Positions 8,817 through 16,910 of a DNA stretch of 23,708 bases are shown in pieces. A program made the translations under genes and the position numbers. Origin of the DNA: Microscillaceae bacterium (GTDB lineage: Bacteria; Bacteroidota; Bacteroidia; Cytophagales; Microscillaceae). The stretch's first letter is position 1. Every line of letters starts with the position of its first letter. Below the pieces are notes generated by a model, which saw nothing but the letters and a program-made list of their open reading frames with translations, was not told where the DNA came from and did no database searches. The stretch covers positions 1 to 23,708 of the forward strand of contig DMXI01000053.1 of the NCBI GenBank assembly GCA_003483885.1. Reading direction: 5' to 3'.

Positions 8817-9347
8817 GTGAAAAACCTCATTGTGCCATTCATCTTTTTATGCATTAGCTTGGGTGCTCAAGCGCAAGATCAAACCACCAAAATACGCAAA
8901 GGTACCTGGCTCATAGGCGGAGACCTTTCGTTTAGCTCCTCTACTTTTCAGTACCCTCCTGGTATGAGTATTAGTCCTAATACCGGTATGGTGCTCACCC
9001 TCAACCCCCAGGCTGGTTATTTTATTGGCAATCGTATTGCTATTGGCTTGGGTTTAAACTATTCTGCCAACCAAGCTTCTGATACTTATGGTCTACAAAC
9101 TGGTGCTCGTTTTTACCTCATTAAACATCTATTTGCCGAAGGAATTGTTGGGTTTGGAAGAAGTGTTGGTCGAGAAAATGATTTTCGGTCTGATACGTTT
9201 AGTTGGATAACAACGGTAGGTTACTCTGCTTTTTTAAACGAACACGTGGCTCTTGAGCCCCGCATTATTTATCAGGAAAACCGCTACTCGTCTGATATTA
9301 TAGGGAGAGGTTTAACTATAGGAGTAGGCTTGAGAGTATTTTTATAA
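8817..9347 (+). CDS. Small outer-membrane beta-barrel protein
   Basis: A 176-aa protein with a signal peptide (KNLIVPFIFLCISLGAQAQ, cleavage after AQA) and a mature region of alternating hydrophobic/polar strands: GTWLIGGDLSFSSS, MVLTLNPQAGYFIG, RIAIGLGLNYSA, TYGLQTGARFYLI, LFAEGIVGFGRS and a final strand GLTIGVGLRVFL. Ending on an aromatic-plus-Leu pair within a strand is typical of outer-membrane barrels assembled by BamA. About eight strands are expected, the size of OmpA/OmpW-like porin family proteins in Bacteroidota. Translation appears to start at GTG (8817), because the signal peptide begins immediately there. Ligand or role is unknown. A perfect hairpin separates it from the convergent dehydrogenase gene. 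Confidence 0.82.
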   Translation: MKNLIVPFIFLCISLGAQAQDQTTKIRKGTWLIGGDLSFSSSTFQYPPGMSISPNTGMVLTLNPQAGYFIGNRIAIGLGLNYSANQASDTYGLQTGARFYLIKHLFAEGIVGFGRSVGRENDFRSDTFSWITTVGYSAFLNEHVALEPRIIYQENRYSSDIIGRGLTIGVGLRVFL

Positions 9348-9367
9348 GCACCTGCTTTGGAAGGCAC

Positions 9368-9408
9368 AACAGTTTTTGTACAGCATTGTTTATGGTACAA
9401 AAACTGTT
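9368..9408. terminator. Hairpin between convergent genes, probable bidirectional terminator
   Basis: A perfect 14-bp inverted repeat (AACAGTTTTTGTAC, 9368-9381, with 9395-9408) with a 13-nt loop lies 20 bp after one stop codon and 12 bp from the other. No U-tract follows on either strand, so termination is inferred from position and stem strength. Confidence 0.6.
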
Positions 9409-9420
9409 ATGTTCCACCGA

Positions 9421-10260
9421 TTACCAAATATCTTTTCCTCCACCAATGTTATCAATCAACCAACCTGTCAATGGATTTAAATATTTGTGAGGCACGACAC
9501 TGGCGGCAGTAGCCGAGAGATTATTGACTACCCCTCCGGTAATGTGTACTCGTTTGTTTTGGCGTAGGGCATCATAAGCTTCTTGAGCTACCTCTTCGGC
9601 GCTCTGGGTAACCCAATCGGTGTAGCGGCCTTGTGGAGGAGTCGCTAGCTGGGCGTTTTCCAGAAAGTCGGTACGAGTCACTCCCGGGCATATGGTCGTA
9701 ATGTGAATACCACTATGTTTCAATTCTTCAGCAATGGCTTCTGAAAATGAGAGCACAAATGCCTTGGTGGCAAAATACACCGCCATATTAGGGCCCGGTT
9801 GAAAAGCAGCCAGCGAAGCAATGTTCATTACTTTATAAGGGAGTTGCACCTCTTCGGTAGCATTGCGTTCTTTTTGTTCCAGCATGTCGTTTACAAACAC
9901 TTTGGTAAGTTGGGTAAGTGCTACCATATTTACCTGGAGCATTTGGAGGTCGTTTTCCCAAGCCTGATCCGTAAACTTACCCCTTAAGCCTAAACCAGCA
10001 TTGTTTATCAATACATTGACGTGTACATCCTTTTCTATCAGTTGATCATATATTTTTTGAGCAGCATTGGTTTCGCTTAGGTCTTGGGCTACTACCCAGC
10101 AATGGGTCTCAAAGCGATGTTTGAGGTCTTCGGCAATTTCTTTGAGTTTGTCTTCTCGCCGCGCTACCAGTACCAGGTTATAGTGCTCAGCAGCAAACAC
10201 GTAGGCCAAGGCAGCACCAATACCACTAGAGGCACCCGTAATCAAAGCTATTGGTTTCAT
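9421..10260 (-). CDS. Short-chain dehydrogenase/reductase (SDR)
   Basis: A 279-aa classical SDR, a cytoplasmic NAD(P)-dependent oxidoreductase. The cofactor glycine motif is TGASSGIG (8-15), followed by Arg residues at the end of strand 2 (VARREDKL), which favours NADP. NNAG is at 86-89. The catalytic Ser is in NIASLAAF (Ser149) with the YFATK motif (Tyr162, Lys166). Length and C-terminal CPGVTRTDF resemble the DltE/COG0300 group often annotated only as 'short-chain dehydrogenase'; the substrate is unknown. I chose the ATG at 10260, which opens MKPIALITG as in relatives, over an in-frame ATG seven codons upstream. It is divergent from the next gene across about 125 bp and convergent with the beta-barrel gene. 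Confidence 0.92.
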   Translation of the reverse strand: MKPIALITGASSGIGAALAYVFAAEHYNLVLVARREDKLKEIAEDLKHRFETHCWVVAQDLSETNAAQKIYDQLIEKDVHVNVLINNAGLGLRGKFTDQAWENDLQMLQVNMVALTQLTKVFVNDMLEQKERNATEEVQLPYKVMNIASLAAFQPGPNMAVYFATKAFVLSFSEAIAEELKHSGIHITTICPGVTRTDFLENAQLATPPQGRYTDWVTQSAEEVAQEAYDALRQNKRVHITGGVVNNLSATAASVVPHKYLNPLTGWLIDNIGGGKDIW

Positions 10261-10384
10261 GAGGGTAAAGTTTAAGTCCAAAAAGTGACAATTTGCAAGA
10301 TAAATTTAGTACGGATTTTTTATCTTTAAAAACACTGCCTCTTCTTTTGATACACTATTTAAGAACCCCTATTTTTTACATACT

Positions 10385-10801
10385 ATGATGGAATATGTTT
10401 ATAAGAACAAGTTTTTACAAATTACCTATGATGCCGAGCGTAAGCTTATGATCAACACCTGGCTAACCGAGTGCAAATACATGACAGATGTTGATTATAA
10501 AGCCCAAATGATGGAATATGCCGAACGAGTAGAAAGGTATTCTCCTGATGTTAGCATGGCCGATGCCATTAACTTTCTGTATACCATTACTCCTGAGATA
10601 CAAAACTGGACCAATACTGAGTTTATGCCTCGCTTTATCGGTGCTGGGGTAAAAAAACAAGCATTTTTGGTAAGTAAAGATCTATTCTCGCAGGTTTCGG
10701 TAGAACAAACCATGGATCAGGAACAAAATATCAATGCGTTTCAGTTTCGCTATTTTAAATCTCGGGAAGAAGCCTTGGCATGGCTGATTCCTGAGGTTTA
10801 A
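10385..10801 (+). CDS. Small hypothetical protein, possible SpoIIAA/STAS-like fold
   Basis: A 138-aa cytoplasmic protein. The pattern of an N-terminal strand pair (YVYKNKFLQITYDAERKLMINTWL), a helix, strand MADAINFLYTI, a helix with NWTNTEFMPRFIGAGVKKQAFLVS, and a final SREEALAWLIPE resembles the SpoIIAA-like (STAS/SEC14-related) proteins that form large paralogue families in Cytophagales. I see no catalytic residues and no obvious phosphorylation Ser. Start could be 10385 or the adjacent ATG at 10388. The divergent neighbour is the SDR gene. The stop codon lies within the following terminator stem. The fold assignment is a guess from secondary-structure pattern and the typical end 'EEALAWL'. 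Confidence 0.7.
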   Translation: MMEYVYKNKFLQITYDAERKLMINTWLTECKYMTDVDYKAQMMEYAERVERYSPDVSMADAINFLYTITPEIQNWTNTEFMPRFIGAGVKKQAFLVSKDLFSQVSVEQTMDQEQNINAFQFRYFKSREEALAWLIPEV

Positions 10802-10836
10802 CCTGACTCCATTTATGAAGTCAGGTTCAATATTTT
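10800..10836. terminator. Bidirectional terminator between convergent genes
   Basis: A 9-bp perfect stem (AACCTGACT, 10800-10808, with AGTCAGGTT, 10819-10827) and 10-nt loop are followed on the + strand by CAATATTTTT. It starts inside the stop codon of the small + strand gene and ends 9 bp from the stop of the - strand lipoprotein gene. Confidence 0.75.
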
Positions 10837-11972
10837 TAAGGAATTACTTCAAATACAACAAATTGGTTGAGTTGTTGACCAAATGCGCTAAAGTTATTGT
10901 CCGCTACCAATACCAAAGATTTATTACCATTGGGTAAATCAGCCCCAAAGGCAATGCCTTCTATATTATCTACTACCCGATCAGTACCACCTGCAGTAGA
11001 GAGTTGGGCACGAATGTCTTCAAAATCAAACAGCAAAGTTTTGGTAGCAGGAGTGTAAGTTGCTCCTTTTAAGCTGTTCATGGTAGATACATCGGTGGCA
11101 CTGCTTGCATCTACTTTATAAATACGCACATTGTTGCCACCATCACTATATCCAGTGGCAAACGATCGCTCCAAAACCAGAAACTTGTTTTCGGCATAAG
11201 CCAAGACTTCTACTACGCCATTGATCATAAAATTGCCACTTCGCACTACTGGTCCTAGTTCATACACAAACTGGCGCCCAAACTCACCCGTGGCTTGGTC
11301 TACATACGAGATGCGTACAGGTGATTGGGTAGTAGTGCCAAAAGTAGGCGCATCTCCATCTTGTATCAACGGTAACTCCATAGCCACCCAATATCCTTTG
11401 CCATCTACACTTCGAGAGATCCCCTCAAAAGTTCCATTGTTTCGAGGCCCTTGATCGGCTTGAGTACTTGCTTGAAACAAGGCAGGAATCGTGTATTCCT
11501 TAACAAACTGCCCATTGGCAGAAGCCTCCCGAATGAATGGATTCACTCCTCGCCCATCTACGTACCCCTCGCTGGTCCAAATAATATTTCCCGAAGAAGG
11601 AATTAACCTGATAGCTTCTGGATCAGCCTGATCATTGGCAAATGCATTACCACTTTTGTCTAAAAGCTCTACTTGGCTTAGAATTTCAACTTTAGAAAAG
11701 CTGCTTTGATCAAACGTAAGCTGGGCAGTATAATAACGAATGGGTGCCGCAGGTGCATCACTAATCAAATAATATATGCCATTGGCATAATCTATACTGG
11801 ACAAACCACCCACTACTGAACCATTGAAGGTGGCATTGTCAGGAATGACTTGCTCGCCAATAAAATTGAGACTGCTAATACTTACCTCAGATACTTGCTC
11901 TTCATTGTCTTTTTGGCAAGCGGTAAACAAAGGCAACGCTATTGCCAACATAATTATATTGAAGTACTTCAT
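10836..11972 (-). CDS. Lipoprotein of the phytase-like (esterase-like activity of phytase) family
   Basis: A 378-aa predicted lipoprotein. MKYFNIIMLAIALPLFTAC gives a signal and lipobox with Cys19, then an acidic linker. The rest reads as a beta-propeller-type phytase-like domain (Pfam PF13449 type): GGLSSIDY...YYLISDAP near the start, ADPEAIRLIP, WTSEGYVD, GTFEGISRSVDG, the central VLAYAENKFLVLERSF, and the end VVDNIEGIAFG...SLVLVADNNF. These acidic 'E-G/E-A' turns are the family hallmark. Family members are often annotated as hydrolysing phosphoesters, but the activity is poorly established. An in-frame ATG exists at 12047, but the extra 25 residues would precede and spoil the signal peptide, so I start at 11972. 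It lies downstream of PcfJ-1 and is separated from it by a terminator. Confidence 0.85.
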   Translation of the reverse strand: MKYFNIIMLAIALPLFTACQKDNEEQVSEVSISSLNFIGEQVIPDNATFNGSVVGGLSSIDYANGIYYLISDAPAAPIRYYTAQLTFDQSSFSKVEILSQVELLDKSGNAFANDQADPEAIRLIPSSGNIIWTSEGYVDGRGVNPFIREASANGQFVKEYTIPALFQASTQADQGPRNNGTFEGISRSVDGKGYWVAMELPLIQDGDAPTFGTTTQSPVRISYVDQATGEFGRQFVYELGPVVRSGNFMINGVVEVLAYAENKFLVLERSFATGYSDGGNNVRIYKVDASSATDVSTMNSLKGATYTPATKTLLFDFEDIRAQLSTAGGTDRVVDNIEGIAFGADLPNGNKSLVLVADNNFSAFGQQLNQFVVFEVIP

Positions 11973-12084
11973 TTTGTGATTAATCGCTTCGTTTTTTTCT
12001 AAATGAACCACAAAGGAATGCCAAAATTCCAGCATTATGCTTACCAATACGTTAAGTAATGATCAAGTAAATGTTTCGTGTTTG

Positions 12085-12094
12085 GGTAATTACC
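12085..12094. promoter_or_regulatory. 10-bp palindrome upstream of the phytase-like gene
   Basis: GGTAATTACC is a perfect palindrome directly behind the PcfJ-1 terminator and about 113 bp before the start codon at 11972. It is a possible operator; short AT-rich palindromes also occur by chance. Confidence 0.2.
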
Positions 12095-12097
12095 TAT

Positions 12098-12133
12098 AAA
12101 AAATAGGGTACGCGAAAACTCACGTCCCTATTT
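12098..12133 (-). terminator. Intrinsic terminator of PcfJ-1
   Basis: On the - strand an 8-bp stem (AAATAGGG 12101-12108 with CCCTATTT 12126-12133), extended by ACG/CGT across a one-base bulge, runs into a six-T tract (12103-12098). It begins 51 bp after the PcfJ-1 stop and separates the array from the phytase-like gene. Confidence 0.7.
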
Positions 12134-12183
12134 AAGTTAGCTTACTCGAAGCTTACATTTCACACACAACACAATTGTTATTT

Positions 12184-13488
12184 TTAGTAATAATCATTGC
12201 CTAGCTGCAACGTCAGTTTTTCGGCAGCAGCCCAAGCCCTGATCACTTGCATTTCTTTTGCCGAAGGCATACGGTTATAAGCTCCTCGAGCTTGCACCAC
12301 TCGGCGGTCGTCCAATACCTCAATGGTAACCTGTTTGGTCGTAGGACGAAACAAGTCTTGGGTTACCAAGCTCCAGATAGAACAATACCCCGAAGTACAT
12401 CGGTTGAGATAAGAAGACACACAGTGACTCATATCCCGCCCTTCATCAAACAAGGCTTGGCTATCCGTAATTTGGCGAATCGTATACCATTTCAGTGAGT
12501 TTCGCTTGGTAAAATAATGGAATTCACTCATCGCGGAATAGTTCCAATGCACCACTGCCTCACCGTATTGCTCCAGTACTTGTTGGTATTGCTGGGTATC
12601 GTTCAACCAACGATGCCATTCTTGGATCATGCGCATCAATGAACCATAGGTTCTTCCTTTAAGACTAAATCCTGTTTTTTGTGGTTCTTGAGCCACCAGT
12701 TCTCCCGCATCGTTCAAGCGTAGTGACGTTTCGTAACGCTGGGCTACCACAAAATCTACCAACGGCCCTACCTGATGATGCACCAGAAAATCTGGATGAT
12801 TGATCAAAAACAGAATTAGTTCCAGCCAAAACTCCTGGTCTCGGATGATTTGATCCAACTTGGCCGCCATCAAAGCTTTAAACAAGGCTAGGTTTCCACC
12901 CATTGCGACAATTTGACCATAGTACAAGGCCTGATAAATGCTATATTCAGCAGGTGATTCTGAAAAATGGTGGGCCATTTTTTTAGTCAGGCTCACCGGC
13001 AGATTCTTCGCCTTACGAATGTTTTGACCATTGGCCAAATGCAGATACCATTCTATAGTTTGCTTGTTTCCATTTTTCCAGGCTTGGTTCATAAATATGG
13101 GCACCGAATAATACCCAAACAAGAACTGGAGTAGGTCTTTGAGCAACCAGTTTGAAGCCTCACGCCAATCGGTTTTATCTGGTATTTCTACTATTGGTTC
13201 CCAATCTTTGGGGTCACGAATCCAAAGGCGGGCATAACGATACACATTCGACAAAGCCGTAGCGCGGTAATAAATTTGGTAGGCATTGCCTCGGGCAATA
13301 TCTTTCACAAATTGATAAAATTCCTTTTGGTCGCAACGACGACGGTGCCACCAGGTAGTTTGCAGCAATTCAGCGATGTTTTTAAAATCGTTTGGACGAT
13401 TGCTCAAGGCTACCTTACGGTGGCTCAAATCATATAAGATTGTCTCAAGTTGAGCGCGAGTATAAGCACGTTGTTTTCTTTTTGTCAT
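12184..13488 (-). CDS. PcfJ-like protein 1 (last gene of the tandem array)
   Basis: A 434-aa member of the PcfJ-like family (named after PcfJ of enterococcal plasmid pCF10; function unknown). The C-terminal core is at 353-420: H355-C356-V-x2-Y-x3-C-x2-G-x2-S-I-W, then VTIEV, then QARGAYNRMP. Upstream are blocks shared with its three neighbours: W-I-R-D-P-K-D-W-E-P near 93-102, VPIFMNQAW, EWYLHLANGQNIRK, LTKKMAHHF and ALYYGQIVAMGG. The N-terminus MTKRKQR is basic. No signal peptide or membrane segment is seen, so it is probably cytoplasmic. The start at 13488 is the only in-frame ATG near the conserved region. Its leader holds two mutually exclusive hairpins, one of which covers the start codon. 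It is intact. Identity with the neighbours is limited outside the motifs, so duplication is old or divergence was fast. Confidence 0.85.
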   Translation of the reverse strand: MTKRKQRAYTRAQLETILYDLSHRKVALSNRPNDFKNIAELLQTTWWHRRRCDQKEFYQFVKDIARGNAYQIYYRATALSNVYRYARLWIRDPKDWEPIVEIPDKTDWREASNWLLKDLLQFLFGYYSVPIFMNQAWKNGNKQTIEWYLHLANGQNIRKAKNLPVSLTKKMAHHFSESPAEYSIYQALYYGQIVAMGGNLALFKALMAAKLDQIIRDQEFWLELILFLINHPDFLVHHQVGPLVDFVVAQRYETSLRLNDAGELVAQEPQKTGFSLKGRTYGSLMRMIQEWHRWLNDTQQYQQVLEQYGEAVVHWNYSAMSEFHYFTKRNSLKWYTIRQITDSQALFDEGRDMSHCVSSYLNRCTSGYCSIWSLVTQDLFRPTTKQVTIEVLDDRRVVQARGAYNRMPSAKEMQVIRAWAAAEKLTLQLGNDYY

Positions 13489-13549
13489 GATTATAATCCA
13501 GCTTTGATCCGCCAGATTATAACCATCTCAGGAGGTCAGAATCTGGCGG
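13487..13549 (-). promoter_or_regulatory. Candidate two-state RNA switch at the PcfJ-1 start codon
   Basis: In the - strand RNA, 13509-13518 pairs perfectly with 13540-13549 (10 bp). Alternatively, 13515-13526 pairs with 13487-13498 (12 bp, one G-U), which buries the first two bases of the AUG. The two helices share 13515-13518 and exclude each other. The start-side segment GATTATAATC is itself palindromic. Seen directly; regulation is inferred. Confidence 0.4.
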
Positions 13550-13865
13550 GGTAAAACATTGATGAATAAGTCAGTCGTATGAGCGCTCGGCTCAAACTAC
13601 CTTCGCCTTCACCTTTGGCATTTTGTTCTACTGTTTGTTCTTTTCTGTTCAATTTATTCTTGGTTTTAATTACTGATAGTCAAAGCCTTAAAGACTTGAT
13701 TGATAATTATATTCCAAACTTAGCACCTTACTACGCAAGCTTTTTGCGTAGCAAATAATTTTTCTAAAAACTTTCATTTCAATAAAGAATTTTTAAAGAT
13801 TTCACTTTGCGCCCATTCCTCACTTACCACTCTTGTCCTGACATAGGAAGGATCACGTTTTTCGC
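13489..13865 (-). other. Long structured leader between PcfJ-2 and PcfJ-1
   Basis: 377 bp without a gene. Going towards PcfJ-1 it holds a hairpin CTACGCAA/TTGCGTAG (13731-13751), an exact -7-type TAAGTTTG on the - strand (13722-13715), an 8-bp palindrome GAGCGCTC near 13580, and a 10-bp hairpin CCGCCAGATT/AATCTGGCGG (13509-13518 with 13540-13549). No T-tailed terminator for PcfJ-2 was seen. Confidence 0.55.
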
Positions 13866-15278
13866 TTAAGCATAATCAATAGGTAGCTCCAGGTTTTCTT
13901 GCTTGCTCCAGTGCTGAATAATTGATAACTCACTGTCGGTAGGCTCGCGGTTTTGTTTGCCCCTTACCTCCCATATTTTGTCCTCGTCGCCTAGCTCTAT
14001 AGTTAAGCACTTTTCTTCCCGTCCATCATAAAAAATCCGACTCATTGCCCAAATAGAACTGGTTCCATCTTGACATTTATAGGCATAACCTCCAACACAA
14101 TGCGACATTACCTTACCCTCTAACCACAACTCATAGTTGTTGATTAACTGGGTAATGCGATAGCGTGGCAAAAACGGTAAGGGCTGGTATTCAAAGTCCT
14201 GCTTTTTGCGAACCTCCCAGCTTACCAAACTTGCCTTGAACTCATCGCCCAGAATATTAAGCGCTTCATGCCAGTCATTGACCAACTTCAGCAATGATTT
14301 TGGGGTGCGTTTTTGGAGCGTAAAACCAGGCTCAGTTGCAGGTTCTTTTTTAATGCCTCCTTCCCGCGTGTATATCCGTTGCCCATAATATTTGCGAGCA
14401 TTGATAAAATTGACAATTCGTGGCAACTCGCCTTGATCGACCAGTTCGGGATAGCGCATAAGAAACTGCACCAGTTGGGCAAAAAAATCAGTATCACGCT
14501 GAATCCGTTGCACCGAGCATTTGTATAGTTCATCGCTCAAAGCTACACTCCCACCCAATCCTCGCACTTGCCCATACAGCAAGGCTTGATTGATCGCATA
14601 ATAACTGGGTGCTTTGGTAAAGTAATGCGCCATTTTGGTGGTCAACTTGGCTGGAACCGACTTTACCCGACGAAGGTTGTGCCCTTTGGCCAAAAAAATA
14701 AACCACAAAATATGCTGATGATCATTGTTGTCCCAAGCCTGATGCATAAAAGCGGGCACTAGGTACTTTACAAACAAATGATTGATCAATTCTTGGATCA
14801 ATTGTGGATGTACCTTGCCCCAACTCACCCCTTGAGCAGCATCCCAATAGGTAGTTGGTTTCCAATCTTCAGGGTTGCGTAACCAATGCCTTCGGTATTT
14901 GAACAACACATATAAAATATTATGCTGGTAGAGCACTGGTACATTGCCCGGACGAAGTATATCCTTTAGAAAATAGAAAAACTGTTGTTTTTGATGCCCA
15001 GGAAGCCATTTATTGGTTTGCAACATTTTGCCAATATTCTGGAACATAGGCGATAATTCATGATACTTTACTTCATTTAAATATAGCGAGTGTAAAATAT
15101 CTACCGCTTTAGAGTATCCTTCATAAGACAATTGGCGACGCTGTCCTCGGTTTTTGCCATGCTTACGAAATTTGCCCCTTTTCTCGGCATTGGTCTTCCC
15201 TACGGTTTTTCTATATACTTTTTGTTGATTTTTTCTTTTCGAATTCCTTGAGTAATTACGTTTAGCCATGATTACCAA
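13866..15278 (-). CDS. PcfJ-like protein 2, with very basic N-terminal tail
   Basis: A 470-aa PcfJ-like paralogue. The core lies at 391-455: S-H393-C394-V-x2-Y-x3-C-x2-G-x2-S-I-W, LTIEL, and VRGKQNREP. Shared upstream blocks are HWLRNPEDWKP, VPAFMHQAW, WFIFLAKGHNLRR, LTTKMAHYF and ALLYGQVRGLGG. Residues 4-50 form a Lys/Arg/Asn-rich tail (MAKRNYSRNSKRKNQQ and on) with no hydrophobic stretch, which looks like a flexible nucleic-acid-binding extension. The true start may be the ATG at 15269 (MAKRN), three codons downstream. The stop is 377 bp from the PcfJ-1 start. The gene is intact. The basic tail is absent from paralogues 1 and 3, and differently built in 4. Confidence 0.85.
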   Translation of the reverse strand: MVIMAKRNYSRNSKRKNQQKVYRKTVGKTNAEKRGKFRKHGKNRGQRRQLSYEGYSKAVDILHSLYLNEVKYHELSPMFQNIGKMLQTNKWLPGHQKQQFFYFLKDILRPGNVPVLYQHNILYVLFKYRRHWLRNPEDWKPTTYWDAAQGVSWGKVHPQLIQELINHLFVKYLVPAFMHQAWDNNDHQHILWFIFLAKGHNLRRVKSVPAKLTTKMAHYFTKAPSYYAINQALLYGQVRGLGGSVALSDELYKCSVQRIQRDTDFFAQLVQFLMRYPELVDQGELPRIVNFINARKYYGQRIYTREGGIKKEPATEPGFTLQKRTPKSLLKLVNDWHEALNILGDEFKASLVSWEVRKKQDFEYQPLPFLPRYRITQLINNYELWLEGKVMSHCVGGYAYKCQDGTSSIWAMSRIFYDGREEKCLTIELGDEDKIWEVRGKQNREPTDSELSIIQHWSKQENLELPIDYA

Positions 15279-15644
15279 ATTGGGAGCAAGCCAGGACGAC
15301 TCACTCCATTGAAGAGGTAATGATGTTGAATAAAAATATTCGGCAGACCTGTATGATCATTGAATCACCCAATAATATAGGCATTGCCGAAAAACCGCTC
15401 TCTTACCCAATTTAGCTTACCTCTTTGGCTCCATCAGGAAGGGAGGAGATAGGTATGTTTTTGCCTGAAAAACATACCATCTTCTGAGCCTTGAACAATT
15501 TGGTTTAACATGTTCTTTTGAATTATTGATTGTTAATGATGAATTATTAATTAATTGAAAATCAGAAACTTTTGACCGTTAAATAGCTACCTTTCGTTGT
15601 AAATTCCGGTTTTACCAGAGCCATTGAACGATGCAACAATAAAC
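15279..15644 (-). other. Long structured leader between PcfJ-3 and PcfJ-2
   Basis: 366 bp without a gene. It contains a perfect 11-bp hairpin GGTATGTTTTT/AAAAACATACC with a 5-nt loop (15452-15478), TTCGGCA/TGCCGAA (15339-15345 with 15385-15391), AAGAGGTAA/TTACCTCTT (15312-15320 with 15417-15425) and AAATTGGG/CCCAATTT (15277-15284 with 15406-15413). The last would mask the bases just before the start codon. None has a T-tail on the - strand. Confidence 0.5.
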
Positions 15645-16910
15645 CTATTCTAGTTCGCAATAATCGGCTATTTTTAGCCTTTCTCGCTTTGCCCACCAGC
15701 GCACAATCTTGCTATCGTCTACCCCGGGCATGCTGTTCGCCTTGCCACGTACCTGTACAATGGTGTCAGCCTTATTTACTTGAATAGTCAACAATGACTT
15801 TACGCCACTACTAGTGGTAGCTGTTAGTGACCAAATAGAAGTATCGCCCGATTCGCAACGATTCACATAAGAACCTACACAGTGTCGCATTGCTTCTCCT
15901 TCGCGCTGAATGGCAAAGCTATTAGTCAGTTGCATAATGCGGTAAATTGGGGACTTTTGATCAGCTTTGTTGGCCCGATACAAAAAGTTACGCACCTTGG
16001 CTGGAGTCCAGGTTACCAGTTGCCCAGCATTGAACCCATACTGATGGCTATTTTCCCAATCTTGCACCTCACGCATCAGTGATTTGGCCGTTTTACCCTG
16101 TAAATCAATTTTGCGAGTAGTTTGTGGCCCCAACTGACCATAGGCATCTATTTGCCCTCCTATTACCCGACGATTATTCAAATAACTCACAATGCGATCT
16201 ATTTGATCATATTCTTCCAATTCAGGATTATTGATGAATAATTGCAATAGTTTCAGCCACATTTCCTGATCTTGAAATAAGTGATTCAGCGGAAGTGCAC
16301 TCAACTTTTTAGTCAAGGTTTTGTTCCCTCCCATCGCCATTACCTGTCCATACATCAGGGCATCTTCAATCACATAATCTGCAGGTGCCTGCAAGAACTC
16401 ATGCGCCATTTTTTTGGTCAAATGCGCGTGCATTCCTGGTGCGGTTTTAATGTTTTGTCCTTGGGCCAGGTGAATAAACCAACCAATATGCAGCGGGTCT
16501 ATATCTTGCCAGGCTTTGTACATAAACTGCGGCACCTCATAGCGTACAAACAAGTAATCTACCAGGTCTTGCTTCAAAGAGTCCCCAGTATTGCTATCGG
16601 TTTTGGGCATCCATCCTTTCGGTGACTTTAGCCAATGTTTGGCCTGACCATAAATAGCCAATAAAGCATCACCAGCACAAAATACCCGGTAATAATGACG
16701 ACGAGCAATGGCACTCAAAAACTCATAAAACCCGCGCTTATCACCTGGGCGATTTTTCCATTCGCCTCGCATGAGTTTTCCTACTTCGTAGTAAGGCGAA
16801 TAATTTTCTAATTGACTTAATTTTAGCTGCTTGCGGTAAAGTGCCTCCAATGTTTTTCGAGGGCGGGTCAAGTCCGCTTTTTTAATTTGAGAACCCATAA
16901 TGCTTACCAT
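15645..16910 (-). CDS. PcfJ-like protein 3
   Basis: A 421-aa PcfJ-like paralogue, the shortest and most compact of the four. The core is at 341-395: R-H343-C344-V-x2-Y-x3-C-x2-G-x2-S-I-W, LTIQV, and VQVRGKANSMP. Upstream shared blocks are HWLKSPKGWMP, VPQFMYKAW, WFIHLAQGQNIK, LTKKMAHEF and ALMYGQVMAMGG. Translation may begin at 16910 (MVSIM) or at the fifth codon, 16898 (MGSQIKK). The second choice makes the bases TGGTAAGCATT part of the leader, as in the neighbours. There is no signal peptide, membrane span or frameshift. It is bracketed by long non-coding gaps on both sides. Function is unknown. Confidence 0.85.
   Translation of the reverse strand: MVSIMGSQIKKADLTRPRKTLEALYRKQLKLSQLENYSPYYEVGKLMRGEWKNRPGDKRGFYEFLSAIARRHYYRVFCAGDALLAIYGQAKHWLKSPKGWMPKTDSNTGDSLKQDLVDYLFVRYEVPQFMYKAWQDIDPLHIGWFIHLAQGQNIKTAPGMHAHLTKKMAHEFLQAPADYVIEDALMYGQVMAMGGNKTLTKKLSALPLNHLFQDQEMWLKLLQLFINNPELEEYDQIDRIVSYLNNRRVIGGQIDAYGQLGPQTTRKIDLQGKTAKSLMREVQDWENSHQYGFNAGQLVTWTPAKVRNFLYRANKADQKSPIYRIMQLTNSFAIQREGEAMRHCVGSYVNRCESGDTSIWSLTATTSSGVKSLLTIQVNKADTIVQVRGKANSMPGVDDSKIVRWWAKRERLKIADYCELE

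Noticed and set aside
10836..12047. Longer reading of the phytase-like gene starting at 12047
   Set aside because: The extra 25 residues would stand in front of a clear lipoprotein signal peptide that starts at 11972.
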